NCBI GenBank assembly: GCA_012517675.1
Contig: JAAYUL010000141.1
Coordinates: 1 to 50,977 of the forward strand
Reading direction: 5' to 3'
DNA: 50,977 nucleotides
From: Clostridiales bacterium
GTDB taxonomy: Bacteria; Bacillota; Clostridia; Oscillospirales; Acutalibacteraceae
Shown: in pieces, positions 1-8,429 of the stretch
Numbering within the stretch: the first letter of the stretch is position 1
Layout of the letters: every line of letters begins with the position of its first letter
Translations under genes and position numbers: made by a program
The notes under the pieces: model-generated
Databases searched by the model: none
What the model saw: the letters and a program-made list of their open reading frames with translations, nothing else
Told to the model about the DNA's origin: nothing

Positions 1-19
1 AAGTGCAAATATCATCGGG

Positions 20-244
20 TTATACTCCCTCCACTTCTATTTCTTTGGCATCCTCGATCCGAATGGTAAGTTCATAGCCGCGTAAACGAAGTTCAATGGG
101 GTCCCCCATCGGCGCAACCTTTCTGACCATCACTTCCGTATGCGGTGTAAGCCCCATGTCCAAAAGCCGGCGCCGCAGCGCCCCTTGTCCGTTGACCGCA
201 ACAATTTTTGATTTCTGCCCGATCCTCAATTCATCCAACGTCAT
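20..244 (-). CDS. feoA: FeoA-family ferrous iron transport protein
   Basis: A 74-residue protein of the size and pattern of FeoA, a small SH3-like cytoplasmic partner of the FeoB ferrous iron permease. The family pattern is visible: an N-terminal 'L..G' segment, 'RRRLLDMGLTPHTEV' and a glycine-rich 'APMGDP' turn, then a C-terminal 'RGYELTIR' strand. The start has GAGGGG five bases upstream. A TTGACA/TAGAAT promoter and a 20-bp palindrome lie upstream, suggesting metal-dependent repression. FeoB would be expected downstream, beyond the window edge; that is inference. Stand-alone FeoA domains also occur in other settings, but the family call is secure. Confidence 0.9.
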   Translation of the reverse strand: MTLDELRIGQKSKIVAVNGQGALRRRLLDMGLTPHTEVMVRKVAPMGDPIELRLRGYELTIRIEDAKEIEVEGV

Positions 245-272
245 AAAATCCCCTCAGTCCCTTGTTCATTGA

Positions 273-292
273 GTGTTAGCATATGCTAACAC
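273..292. promoter_or_regulatory. 20-bp perfect palindrome, candidate metal-repressor operator of feoA
   Basis: GTGTTAGCATATGCTAACAC is its own reverse complement over all 20 bases. It lies just downstream of the predicted feoA start point, where a bound repressor would block transcription. TTAGC..GCTAA half sites recall DtxR/IdeR/MntR-type operators. The repressor is not in the window and its identity is inference. Confidence 0.6.
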
Positions 293-300
293 CATTTCAT

Positions 301-329
301 ATTCTATCCGCCCGAGTGCTGTTTGTCAA
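301..329 (-). promoter_or_regulatory. Sigma-A type promoter of feoA
   Basis: On the minus strand there is a perfect TTGACA (324-329), a 17-bp spacer and TAGAAT (301-306). The expected start point near 294 falls at the edge of the palindrome. Confidence 0.65.
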
Positions 330-412
330 GACCGGAATTTAAAATACGGTAAATTTTATGTCAGAGCCTCCTCCTTTTATTCATGGTCCAACATGAAATA
401 AAAGGAAGCGCG

Positions 413-447
413 GAGTGAATTTTCAACAAAATCCAGCTCCGCGCCAA
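413..447 (-). terminator. Hairpin after the lactate dehydrogenase gene
   Basis: GCGCGGAG and CTCCGCGC form an 8-bp stem around a long loop, followed on the minus strand by a T-rich run. A second hairpin (about 379-411, CCTTTTATT arms) follows at once. Either could end the ldh transcript. Confidence 0.45.
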
Positions 448-469
448 ACCTCTTCGGCAAAATAATTTT

Positions 470-1420
470 TTATGATTTGAGATCAAGGGAATCCAGAATC
501 GACTTCAGGAGATCGGCCGATTCCAAAAGCTGCTTCTGTTCCTCCGCGTTCAACGGAATATCAAGGACTTTTTCCACACCGGAGCTTCCCACAACGGTCG
601 GAACGCCCATGCAGACGCCATGCAGGCCGTAGTGGTCGTTGATCAGGCTGGAAACCGGCATAATGGAATGTTCGTTGCGCAGAATGCATTCCGCGATACG
701 GCGCACCGCCATGGCAATGCCGTAATAAGTCGCGCCTTTGCGCTGAATGATCTGATACGCGCTGTCGCGTACGCCTTCGTACAGCTTCTGCATATTTTCA
801 TCGTGCGCATAGTGACCGGACATTTCACAGTAGTGGTCCAGTTCAATACCCGAAACGTTGGCGCTGCTCCATACGGCCAGTTCGCTGTCGCCGTGTTCGC
901 CGATAATGAAAGCATGAACGCTGCGGCTGTCCACCCCAAGATGCTGGCCGAGCAGATACTTGAGCCGGGAAGTGTCGAGCACCGTGCCGGAACCAAGCAC
1001 CCGGTTCGCCGGAAATCCGGAAAGCTTGAGCGCGACATAGGTGAGAATATCCACCGGATTGGAAACCACAAGCAGAATTCCCTCGTAATTTCTCTTTTTC
1101 AGCTCAGGGATGATGCTTTTGAAAATCCGCACGTTTTTCTGGACCAGATCGATTCTGGTTTCGCCGGGCTTCTGGTTTGCACCCGCGGTAAGGATAATCA
1201 GCCCGCAGTCCGCAATGTCGTCATAGCTTCCGGCATAAATCTCCATCGGCCTTGCGAACGGCATCCCGTGACTGAGATCCATCGCCTCGCCCTCGGCTTT
1301 CGCCTGATTTGCGTCCAGCAGCACCAATTCGGAAAACAGCCCGCTTTCCACCAAACTGAACGCAATGCTGGCACCCACAAACCCACAGCCGATGATTCCA
1401 CATTTTCTGACATCCAACAA
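470..1420 (-). CDS. ldh: L-lactate dehydrogenase
   Basis: NAD-dependent L-lactate dehydrogenase, interconverting pyruvate and lactate in the cytoplasm. Counting from an upstream in-frame GTG at 1429, the Rossmann GxGxxG lies at 11-21 (GIIGCGFVGAS), the NAD-binding acidic residue is D39, the substrate loop is NQKPGETR with Q86 (lactate rather than malate specificity) and R92, the catalytic pair is D152 and R155, and the catalytic histidine is H179 in GEHGDS. About 316-319 residues is normal for the family. The GTG at 1429 overlaps the AAGGAAGG ribosome binding site, so the TTG at 1420, eight bases from it, is the better start. The aminopeptidase gene lies upstream on the same strand, probably co-transcribed. 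Confidence 0.92.
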   Translation of the reverse strand: MLDVRKCGIIGCGFVGASIAFSLVESGLFSELVLLDANQAKAEGEAMDLSHGMPFARPMEIYAGSYDDIADCGLIILTAGANQKPGETRIDLVQKNVRIFKSIIPELKKRNYEGILLVVSNPVDILTYVALKLSGFPANRVLGSGTVLDTSRLKYLLGQHLGVDSRSVHAFIIGEHGDSELAVWSSANVSGIELDHYCEMSGHYAHDENMQKLYEGVRDSAYQIIQRKGATYYGIAMAVRRIAECILRNEHSIMPVSSLINDHYGLHGVCMGVPTVVGSSGVEKVLDIPLNAEEQKQLLESADLLKSILDSLDLKS

Positions 1421-1465
1421 TTCAATCACCTTCCTTGATTATATTCCATATTTGAATCATTTTTC

Positions 1466-2707
1466 TTAAAATACAAAGCTGCCGCTGCGGAAAACCGGAA
1501 CCGCTTCCCCCCGGGCGGTCATGCCGTCGATCCGCATATCGGCGCTGCCGAACATAAAATCGCAATGAAGCTTGGAATAGTTGGAACCGAGCTTGTTCAG
1601 TTCCTCACGCTTCATGTCCCCGCCGCCCCGCACATTTTCCGGGTAGGAAGCGCCCAGAGCCAGATGGCAGGAGGCGTTTTCATCGAACAGGGTGTTGAAA
1701 AACAGAATTCCGGAATTGGAAATCGGTGAATTGTAGGGGATCAGCGCCACCTCGCCGAGGTAACAGCTGCCCTCATCAAATTCAATGAGATTTTTCAGCG
1801 TTTCCTCTCCCTTTTCGGCGGCAAAATTCACCGCTTTGCCGTCCTTGAAATCGATCCAAAATCCGTCGATCATTTTCCCCTGGTAGCTGAGCGGCTTTGC
1901 CGCGTACACGCGCCCGTTCACACCGAACCGGTACGGCATGGTGAACACCTCTTCGGTCGGCATGTTCGGGTTGAACACCGCGCCGTTTTTCGCGGTGGAA
2001 CAGCCGCCTTCCCACACATGGTTCGGAATCAGCTCCACCGTGAGGTCCGTCCCCTTCTCATTTTGGAAATGAAGGGACCTGAAGCGGAAATCGTTCATTT
2101 TCCGACAGTAGCGAAGCAAATCCGCGTTGTGGCTGCGCCATTCCTCCACCGGGTCGTTGTCGTCGGTGATGCGCACGCTCGTCAGCACAGCCTGCCACAA
2201 GGCGTCGAGCGCCCTTTCATCGTCAAGCTCCGGAAATACCTTTTTTGCCCAGCCGGCGGAAGGGACCGCCACAATAGACCACTGGCCGTGATTCGCCATG
2301 GTATAGAACTCAAACGGCTCGAACGCGATTTCCCTTGCGGTTCTGGCTGCCTGCAGCTTTGCGCCGTCAATGTCGGCCAACAGGCCGGGAGTTGCGGATT
2401 CAATGTACAAAAAACAGCATTTTTTGTCAATGCAGTCGCGCTTTTGCTCCACGCGCCACGGCGCGATGTCGCAGAGCGTCTCCGTGCTTTCGTTGCCGAA
2501 CTTCAGCTTGGCAACCGTTTCGTCGCCCCAATTTACCTGCACCTCACCCGCGCCCGCGCGGTAAGCTTCTTCCACGCACAGCCTTACGAAATCGGCGCTG
2601 CCCACATCCGCTGTGATGACAAGCATCTGCCCTTTCTGCACGTTTGCACCGGTCCGCACGGCAAGCTGCGCATATTTTCTCAGCGCTTTTTCTGAAACCA
2701 TCTTCAT
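1466..2707 (-). CDS. M29-family metal-dependent aminopeptidase
   Basis: Cytoplasmic leucyl/general aminopeptidase of the AmpS/PepS/T type (MEROPS M29), removing N-terminal residues from peptides. All expected metal-site residues are recognisable: glutamates in PTEEVF (252/253) and GEVAL (319), H348 and Y355 in 'SCHLALGASYP', and H381 and D383 in 'LHCDF'. The length of 413 residues is typical. AGGAG lies three bases from the first ATG and nine from a second ATG at 2701, so the exact start is uncertain by two codons. The gene precedes ldh in the same orientation with a short gap; peptide catabolism and fermentation genes may share one transcript. Confidence 0.9.
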   Translation of the reverse strand: MKMVSEKALRKYAQLAVRTGANVQKGQMLVITADVGSADFVRLCVEEAYRAGAGEVQVNWGDETVAKLKFGNESTETLCDIAPWRVEQKRDCIDKKCCFLYIESATPGLLADIDGAKLQAARTAREIAFEPFEFYTMANHGQWSIVAVPSAGWAKKVFPELDDERALDALWQAVLTSVRITDDNDPVEEWRSHNADLLRYCRKMNDFRFRSLHFQNEKGTDLTVELIPNHVWEGGCSTAKNGAVFNPNMPTEEVFTMPYRFGVNGRVYAAKPLSYQGKMIDGFWIDFKDGKAVNFAAEKGEETLKNLIEFDEGSCYLGEVALIPYNSPISNSGILFFNTLFDENASCHLALGASYPENVRGGGDMKREELNKLGSNYSKLHCDFMFGSADMRIDGMTARGEAVPVFRSGSFVF

Positions 2708-2821
2708 TTTCTCCTGTTTACTTTTGAATTATTTAAATATTGCATTGATTGCTTGATACGATTAAAATTCGCCGCTCTGATTATTATAACACAGAATAGT
2801 AAAAAATGGAATTATTCACAG

Positions 2822-3487
2822 CTAACTAAAATGAAATTTTTGCAAATCACGGCCGAGTTTCCTGAGCTTGTCATGCCTGGCCCTGTAATCGGGCATCAGA
2901 CTGCCGACCAGCGCCCAAAAGCGGGCCGAATGGTTGTGCTCCCGTATATGAGCCAGCTCGTGAATCACCACATAATCCAGTTCTTCCGGAGCCGCCAAAA
3001 CCAGACGCCATGAAAAGCTGAGCCGGTTCTTTCCGGAACACGAACCCCAGCTCGTTCTGGCACGGCCCACGCGCACTCCCGCCGGAATAATTCCGGTTTT
3101 TCCGGAAAAATACGCGACCCGCTCCAAAATCACCCGTTGTGCGGCTTCACGGTAAAACGACTCCAGCTGGGGACGAATATCATTCTCATCTTTTTGGGGA
3201 ACATAAAAGCAATCTCCGTCAAAGGAAACCGCAGTTCCTTCCTTCACCGGGTAATGTTCGCCCAGCAGCGGCAAAAAAGAGCCGGGCGAAACCCGGAACT
3301 TGTCCTGTTCCTCGGCAAGGCGGCGCATTTGCAGCGACTTTTCGCAAATCCACCGCTGTTTTTCCGCAACAAACCGCTCGATCAGGCAGTCTGCGGCATG
3401 AAGCGGCGCGCGCACCGTCACTTCGCCGCCCCGGCCGATGCAGATTGCGATCGTTTTCCGTCTGGAGCGAATCAGCTGATATTCCAT
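2822..3487 (-). CDS. YgjP/SprT-like zinc metallopeptidase (M48-like, DUF45)
   Basis: Predicted cytoplasmic zinc metallopeptidase of the YgjP-like (DUF45) family; the biological substrate is unknown. The C-terminal half carries 'HELAHIREHNHSARFW', with the HExxH zinc motif and a third histidine in the following 'HNHSARFW', and the preceding 'SWGSC' family signature. The N-terminal half is basic ('RSRRKTIAI') as usual. The chosen ATG at 3487 has GGGGAAA about seven bases upstream; an in-frame ATG at 3520 lacks a convincing site. The product has 221 residues. It stands alone between the aminopeptidase gene and the terminator of the Bce-like permease. Confidence 0.85.
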   Translation of the reverse strand: MEYQLIRSRRKTIAICIGRGGEVTVRAPLHAADCLIERFVAEKQRWICEKSLQMRRLAEEQDKFRVSPGSFLPLLGEHYPVKEGTAVSFDGDCFYVPQKDENDIRPQLESFYREAAQRVILERVAYFSGKTGIIPAGVRVGRARTSWGSCSGKNRLSFSWRLVLAAPEELDYVVIHELAHIREHNHSARFWALVGSLMPDYRARHDKLRKLGRDLQKFHFS

Positions 3488-3575
3488 ATTGCTTTTCCCC
3501 GTACCCTTTGTAAAATGCATGGCTGCACGATGAGTTTTTCCATGCCGTTATTATATCCCGAACCGCAATAAAACG

Positions 3576-3607
3576 CAATGGCCGCCCGCCGGAGCGGACA
3601 GCCATTG
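3576..3607 (-). terminator. Intrinsic terminator of the Bce-like permease gene
   Basis: CAATGGC and GCCATTG arms with inner CCGC/GCGG pairs form a stable hairpin. On the minus strand it is followed by GCGTTTTATT. It lies about 47 bases past the permease stop codon. Confidence 0.6.
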
Positions 3608-3653
3608 ATACTGAGCAGAAATTCGAGTATGAATCCTGTAAGCGGAGAAAAAC

Positions 3654-5714
3654 TTACAAGGAATTTTCACTTTGGCGGAGAATGCTCCTGCTGCCGAAAT
3701 ACGTGGCAAGGAAGTATCCGCCGTAAATAACCAGAAAGACAGCCGCCGTTACAAGCGTGTTTCCCAAAATATCCATATGCCCCAAAAGCGAGACGGCATT
3801 GTTGGCCACCTTGATGCCCACGATGGAATGCACCACCGCAAGGGAAAGCGGAATGAAAAAGTAAATACCGATTTGTGTGAACAGGGAACGGTTCACCATT
3901 TTTTCTTCCGCGCCCAGCTTGCGCAGCAGGCCGTAGCGCGCGGCATTGTCGGAGGCTTCGGAAAGCTGCTGCAGCGCAAGGATCGCCGCACTGGTAATCA
4001 GGAACACAAGGCCGATATAAATGGCCAGATAGGAAATCATGGTGCTCAGACCGACGCTCTGCGCATAAATTTTGTTGCGGGTTGACATCATGTCGTAGGG
4101 ACGGAAAATCGTTTCATTTTCCATGGCGGTTTTGTTATAGACGGTATCAAGCTGCGTTAAGAGCGGCTCTTCGTCCGCGCCGGGTTTGTAATTCACATTC
4201 AGAATTTCCTGCGTACGAGAAAGTCCTTTGACCACATCATCCGGCACGATGACCGTGCCGGCATCAGACCCTGACATCGCCGTAGTCATTGAAATTTGCT
4301 TCACGGCTTTGAAAGCAGGCGTCAGCTTTTTCCCGTTAATGGTCAGGACCCCGTCGCTTTTCAAATACCGATTGAACTGCGGGAATAACTGCCCAACGGT
4401 GCAGTTGATCAGAAATTCATGATTCCCGATATCAACCGTGGGTTTACCCTGCAGCGCAAGCGCTTTATTATAATCGCTGAGGGGAAGCACTTCCACCGGG
4501 GATTGCGGCAGCTCGCTTTCAATCTGACTTGCGGCGGCGTCCCCGAAATTCTGTTTCAGCAGCTCTCGGTCAAAATGGAACTCGCTGTATGTCAGCTTGG
4601 AATCATAATAATTGAGCTGTACATACTCTTTCGCGTAATGGTTCAGGTCGATTTTGTCGGCCAGCATTTTTTTTGCGATGTCCTGAATCTGCTTCTTGGG
4701 ATCGTCCTGATGATACACATAGGTAAAGCTGGCGTCATACGGGGTCGTATTTTTGATATTGCTCGTCATAGCGTTTGACATTCCCATTCCGGTGGAAAGC
4801 GTACCGATGGTAATCAGCAGCATGACGCAGATGACGGACATGGAAAGAAACGTCGTGTTGATTTTGCTGTTGATCTGCCGCAGCACAAACATGTTCAGGT
4901 TTTTGAAATAAAGCTTTTTGTTCGCCTGCACCACCCGAAGCAGAAAGCCGGAAAGGGAAAAGAAAAACAGAAGCGTGCCGACGCAGCCCAGAACGATGCT
5001 CCACGTAAAATCCGCGCCGAACGACATCATGCCGTTTTGAATAATCAGACGGTACGCCGCAGCCAAACAAGCGGCGGAAACCAGAAACAGCAAAACCGAA
5101 ATCCAAAGGCGCTTGATTTTCAGGCTTTCATTCTTTCTTCCCGCCGTCAGCAGATCGATCAGCTTGAGCCGGGAAATCGAAATCGTATTGAAAACCATGA
5201 CAACCAGAAAAATAATGCCGAAGTACAGCAGTGTTTTGTAGAACGCCTGCATCGAAAAGGTAAACTGAAACGATTTCAGACTGACTTCAAACATCTTCGC
5301 GGTCACCACGCTCAGCCCCTGCGCGGCAAATACGCCGACGAGCAGGCCGACCCCAAGGGCGAACAAGCCGATCAGAAAGGTTTCGGCAATTAAAATCCGC
5401 GAGATTTTCCCCTTGTTCATTCCGAGCGTCATGTAAATGCCAAGCTCCTTTTTGCGCCGCTTGATCAGAAAGCCGTTGGCATACACAATTAAGAAGCCCA
5501 GGATGACCGAGATAAACACGGAAACATAGCCGATGGCCGCCGTCAGCATCTTCATGCTTTGGTACTGAGAAGTGCTCAGCTTCATCATGGCGGCCTGCGA
5601 GTCAATGGAATTGAACATGTAAAACAGGCACACGCCGAAGGTCATGGTCAGAAAATAAATGGTGTAGTCCCGGATGCTTTTGGTAACATTTTTAAAAGCC
5701 AGCTTAGAAAACAT
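3654..5714 (-). CDS. BceB-like ABC transporter permease (FtsX family)
   Basis: Membrane permease of a peptide-resistance ABC transporter; in this family it removes antimicrobial peptides from their lipid targets and passes the signal to the partner kinase. A first membrane segment follows 'MFSKLAFKNVTKSIRDY', and further segments match the ten-helix BceB plan. A large extracellular domain of about 200 residues sits between the middle helices (roughly 310-530), the family's hallmark. The ATG at 5714 has GGAGGTGAC seven bases upstream; an earlier in-frame ATG (5732) overlaps that site. The product has 686 residues. It lies directly after the ATPase gene and is probably translationally coupled to it. 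The bound peptide cannot be read from sequence. Confidence 0.9.
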   Translation of the reverse strand: MFSKLAFKNVTKSIRDYTIYFLTMTFGVCLFYMFNSIDSQAAMMKLSTSQYQSMKMLTAAIGYVSVFISVILGFLIVYANGFLIKRRKKELGIYMTLGMNKGKISRILIAETFLIGLFALGVGLLVGVFAAQGLSVVTAKMFEVSLKSFQFTFSMQAFYKTLLYFGIIFLVVMVFNTISISRLKLIDLLTAGRKNESLKIKRLWISVLLFLVSAACLAAAYRLIIQNGMMSFGADFTWSIVLGCVGTLLFFFSLSGFLLRVVQANKKLYFKNLNMFVLRQINSKINTTFLSMSVICVMLLITIGTLSTGMGMSNAMTSNIKNTTPYDASFTYVYHQDDPKKQIQDIAKKMLADKIDLNHYAKEYVQLNYYDSKLTYSEFHFDRELLKQNFGDAAASQIESELPQSPVEVLPLSDYNKALALQGKPTVDIGNHEFLINCTVGQLFPQFNRYLKSDGVLTINGKKLTPAFKAVKQISMTTAMSGSDAGTVIVPDDVVKGLSRTQEILNVNYKPGADEEPLLTQLDTVYNKTAMENETIFRPYDMMSTRNKIYAQSVGLSTMISYLAIYIGLVFLITSAAILALQQLSEASDNAARYGLLRKLGAEEKMVNRSLFTQIGIYFFIPLSLAVVHSIVGIKVANNAVSLLGHMDILGNTLVTAAVFLVIYGGYFLATYFGSRSILRQSENSL

Positions 5715-5722
5715 TGGAGTTG

Positions 5723-6472
5723 TCACCTCCAAGCAGCGTTACCACTTCGATGATTTTTCCGAAGAACTGCTTGCGGGTATCCTTCCCGCGCACCAGCTCG
5801 TTGAAAATTTTTGCCGTCCTTAATAAACAGGATGCGGTGGCAGTAACTGGCGGTGAACGCGTCGTGCGTCACCATCAGGACGGTGGCCTCCAGATCGGCG
5901 TTCAGCCTTTCAAAGCTTTCCAGCAGCATGCGGGCGGATTTGGAGTCAAGCGCGCCGGTGGGTTCGTCCGCCAGAATCAGCGCCGGGTTCGTCACAATGG
6001 CGCGCGCGCACGCGACCCTCTGCTTCTGCCCGCCGGACATCTGGTACGGGTACTTTTTGAGCACTTCCTCGATTTCGAGCGCCTTTGCGACCTGCCGCAC
6101 GCTAACGTCGATTCCCCCGGCCGGCGTTTTGATGATCGCCAGTGCCAGGGCGATGTTTTCATAGGCGGTCAGCGTGTCGAGCAGGTTGAAATCCTGAAAA
6201 ATAAAGCCGAGCTGTTCCCTGCGGAACCTTGACAGCTGCTTCGAGTTCAGGCGGGTAATGTCCGCCCCGTCGATGAAGATGTGGCCCGCCGTCGCGGTGT
6301 CTATGGTGGAAATACAGTTGAGCAAGGTCGTTTTTCCGCTTCCGGAAGCACCCATAATGCCCACGAACTCGCCTTTGTCCAGCGTAAAGCTGATATCGTC
6401 CAGCGCTTTTGTCACATTGCCTTTATTGCCGTAATACTTTTCGATATGTTCGACCGATAAGATTTTCTGCAT
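5723..6472 (-). CDS. BceA-like ABC transporter ATPase, 3' end frameshifted
   Basis: ATP-binding subunit partnering the permease encoded next to it. The Walker A GASGSGKT is at 41-48; a Q-loop, the signature MSGGQKQR and a Walker B 'LILADEPTG' follow. The last 28 residues do not look like the family. After K221 the minus strand reads AAAAATTTTC; ignoring one A gives a frame continuing 'IFNELVRGKDTRKQFFGK', the expected BceA tail, which ends at 5704 in an 11-bp overlap with the permease start and gives a normal 255-residue protein. A 1-nt insertion, whether mutation or sequencing error, is therefore very likely near 5804-5812. RBS AAAGGAGAA precedes the ATG. The core ATPase is intact, so some function might remain. 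Confidence 0.88.
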   Translation of the reverse strand: MQKILSVEHIEKYYGNKGNVTKALDDISFTLDKGEFVGIMGASGSGKTTLLNCISTIDTATAGHIFIDGADITRLNSKQLSRFRREQLGFIFQDFNLLDTLTAYENIALALAIIKTPAGGIDVSVRQVAKALEIEEVLKKYPYQMSGGQKQRVACARAIVTNPALILADEPTGALDSKSARMLLESFERLNADLEATVLMVTHDAFTASYCHRILFIKDGKNFQRAGAREGYPQAVLRKNHRSGNAAWR

Positions 6473-6505
6473 ATCACATTCTCCTTTTCACATTGTAAGA
6501 AAAGT

Positions 6506-6511
6506 ATAATA
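6506..6511 (-). promoter_or_regulatory. Candidate -10 of the Bce-like transporter operon
   Basis: TATTAT on the minus strand lies upstream of the ATPase gene with no good -35 at the right distance. This fits a promoter needing activation by the response regulator bound upstream. Confidence 0.4.
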
Positions 6512-6550
6512 CGGCCCGGAAAATGCTGCCATGGATTTCTCTTACACCCG

Positions 6551-6568
6551 CCTTACAGTTTTGTAAGG
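6551..6568. promoter_or_regulatory. Inverted repeat, candidate response-regulator operator
   Basis: CCTTACA-GTTT-TGTAAGG is a perfect 7-bp inverted repeat with a 4-base spacer. It fits the TNACA-N4-TGTAA architecture reported for BceR-type regulators. It lies roughly 50 bases upstream of the candidate -10, between the kinase and ATPase genes, and a further CTTACA half site lies at 6541-6546. The match of motif, position and neighbouring genes makes this a good operator candidate. Confidence 0.65.
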
Positions 6569-6569
6569 T

Positions 6570-7574
6570 TTACAAATACATATTGCTTTTCGGAAACACG
6601 ATGAAAACCATGGTGCCGCGTCCTTCGGAAGAGGCAACGGAAAGGCCGAGGCTGAGTTTATCGCACAGCTTTTTGCATAGATAAAGACCGATTCCGGTCG
6701 ATTTTGCGCCCGTTCTTCCGTTGGCGCCGGTAAAACCCTTTTCAAAAACGCGGCCCCGGTCTTTTTCCGGAATCCCGATGCCGTTGTCGGAAACGACCAG
6801 CGTGACGCCGTTTTCATTCTGCATCCCGTAAATTTCGATTTTCGGGGATGCGGAACGGTATTTGACGGAATTCTCGAGGATCTGCCCCAGAATAAAATCC
6901 GTCCATTTCACATCGGTATAAACAATTTTGTCGAGAGCGGAGGTTTCCAGCCCGACTTTGCCCTCGATCATGATCCTCGAATTTTTCCGCAGCGCGGAGC
7001 TGACCAGCTCCCGCAGAGTGGTTTTTCGGATCATATAGTCCTTTTCCACCGTGTTGCTGCGCGAATAAAACAGCGCCTGGTCAACATAGCTTTCGATTTT
7101 GGAAATCTCCTCCATCAGGTCGGCCGTAACTTCATTTTTGTTGTTTTCAATAATCAGCAGGCTGGAGGCGATCGGGGTTTTCACCTCATGCACCCATGTT
7201 TCAATGTATTCCCGGTATTCCTGCGATGCCCGGCGGTAACCGGCAATTTCGTCGTTCATGGATTTATTGGCCGCGCGCAGCGCTTCGCAAAACAGCTTGC
7301 CCTCCGGGAAAGACGGTTCCTCAAGCATCTCGGAAAGCAGAAATTTTTTATCCAGCTTTTCCATGCCGCGCAGCATTCCGCCGTACCACGCGCGCTTTGG
7401 AAAATATTCCAGCAGAAGCGCCGCCCCCTGTCCCAAAAGGATGATGGCCGCGACAAAAGCTCCGGCGTAAACGCCGGAGCCGAGCACATAAAACAGCACG
7501 GCGGCAAAGCCCGCCGCCGCAAAGGACGCCAGAATGGAAAACAGTCTTTCCTTTAAAAATTCCGAAAATTTCAT
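6570..7574 (-). CDS. BceS-like intramembrane-sensing histidine kinase
   Basis: Sensor kinase of the peptide-resistance module. Two N-terminal membrane helices (about 12-31 and 36-56) are separated by only a few residues, so it has almost no extracellular sensor; such kinases sense through the BceB-type permease. The phosphorylated histidine is H129 in 'WVHEVKTP'. A catalytic domain with N box ('ILENSVKY'), G1 ('VSDNGIGIP') and G2 ('STGIGLYLCKKL') follows. At 334 residues it is typical of the family. Its ATG overlaps the stop of the response regulator gene by four bases, indicating translational coupling. Confidence 0.92.
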   Translation of the reverse strand: MKFSEFLKERLFSILASFAAAGFAAVLFYVLGSGVYAGAFVAAIILLGQGAALLLEYFPKRAWYGGMLRGMEKLDKKFLLSEMLEEPSFPEGKLFCEALRAANKSMNDEIAGYRRASQEYREYIETWVHEVKTPIASSLLIIENNKNEVTADLMEEISKIESYVDQALFYSRSNTVEKDYMIRKTTLRELVSSALRKNSRIMIEGKVGLETSALDKIVYTDVKWTDFILGQILENSVKYRSASPKIEIYGMQNENGVTLVVSDNGIGIPEKDRGRVFEKGFTGANGRTGAKSTGIGLYLCKKLCDKLSLGLSVASSEGRGTMVFIVFPKSNMYL

Positions 7575-8236
7575 ACCATGTACCCCTGCCCGCGCCGCGT
7601 CGTCAGGTAATCCGTAACGCCGATTCCCTCCAGCTTCCGCCGAAGCCGGTTGATATTCACCGTCAGCGTGTTGTCGTCCACAAACTCCTCGGACTGCCAG
7701 AGGTCGTTCATGATTTCATCGCGCGAAAGGATGCGTCCCTTGTTGCAGATGAGAAGGCGCAGGATTCTGAGTTCATTCTTGGTCAGCTCCGTCTCCTTTC
7801 CGTGAAACCGCGCGACGCCGCGCGACACATCCAGCTCCAGACCGCGATGGAGCAGAACGTCGTTCGGCTGCTCCGGATAGGCGCGTTTGAGCAGAGAGGA
7901 AATGCGCGCCAGAAGGATCTGGGTATTGTACGGTTTCGTCACAAAGTCGTCCGCTCCCAGATTCATGCTCATCAGCTCATCCATGTCGCTGTCGCGGCTG
8001 GTGACGATGATCATCGGAATCCGTGAGCTTTTTCGGATTTCCCGGCAGAGGTAATAGCCGTCGTACACCGGCAGGTTGATGTCGAGCAGGACCAGCTGCG
8101 GACCGCAGTCAAAAATCACCTGCGGCATGTTGGCAAAATCGTCGGAGGAAAAACATTCATACCCGTATTTTTGCAGCAATCGCATCAGTTCATTCCGGAT
8201 TTTCACATCGTCTTCCACAATGAAAACAGAAGCCAC
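7571..8236 (-). CDS. BceR-like OmpR-family response regulator
   Basis: DNA-binding response regulator paired with the kinase downstream. The receiver domain (1-115) has the acidic pocket E8-D9-D10, the phosphorylated D52 in 'LLDINLP', and a 'TKPYN' lysine. A winged-helix output domain fills 125-221, including 'VNINRLRRKLEG' and 'RRGQGYMV'. It probably activates the ABC genes through the inverted repeat at 6551-6568. The product has 221 residues and is the first gene of the RS pair, with a TATAAT promoter upstream. Confidence 0.92.
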   Translation of the reverse strand: MASVFIVEDDVKIRNELMRLLQKYGYECFSSDDFANMPQVIFDCGPQLVLLDINLPVYDGYYLCREIRKSSRIPMIIVTSRDSDMDELMSMNLGADDFVTKPYNTQILLARISSLLKRAYPEQPNDVLLHRGLELDVSRGVARFHGKETELTKNELRILRLLICNKGRILSRDEIMNDLWQSEEFVDDNTLTVNINRLRRKLEGIGVTDYLTTRRGQGYMV

Positions 8237-8312
8237 AACGCTTCACCCTTTCCAAACCTTCCCCTAAAAAAAAGCATAAAACCCGGAAGGTAATATCGCA
8301 TCTTCTTTTTTT

Positions 8313-8341
8313 ATTATACCTTTTCTTTCCGGTGCGCGCAA
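8313..8341 (-). promoter_or_regulatory. Promoter of the response regulator-kinase pair
   Basis: The minus strand has TTGCGC (8336-8341), a 17-bp spacer and a perfect TATAAT (8313-8318), giving a start point near 8306 and a leader of about 70 bases. Confidence 0.5.
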
Positions 8342-8429
8342 CGCGCGATGAAAAGCGGGGTTTTTCGTTTACTTTCGACTTTTTTCGTGGTAGGATTAGA
8401 GAAAATGCGAAGGATGACCAGGAGGCTCT

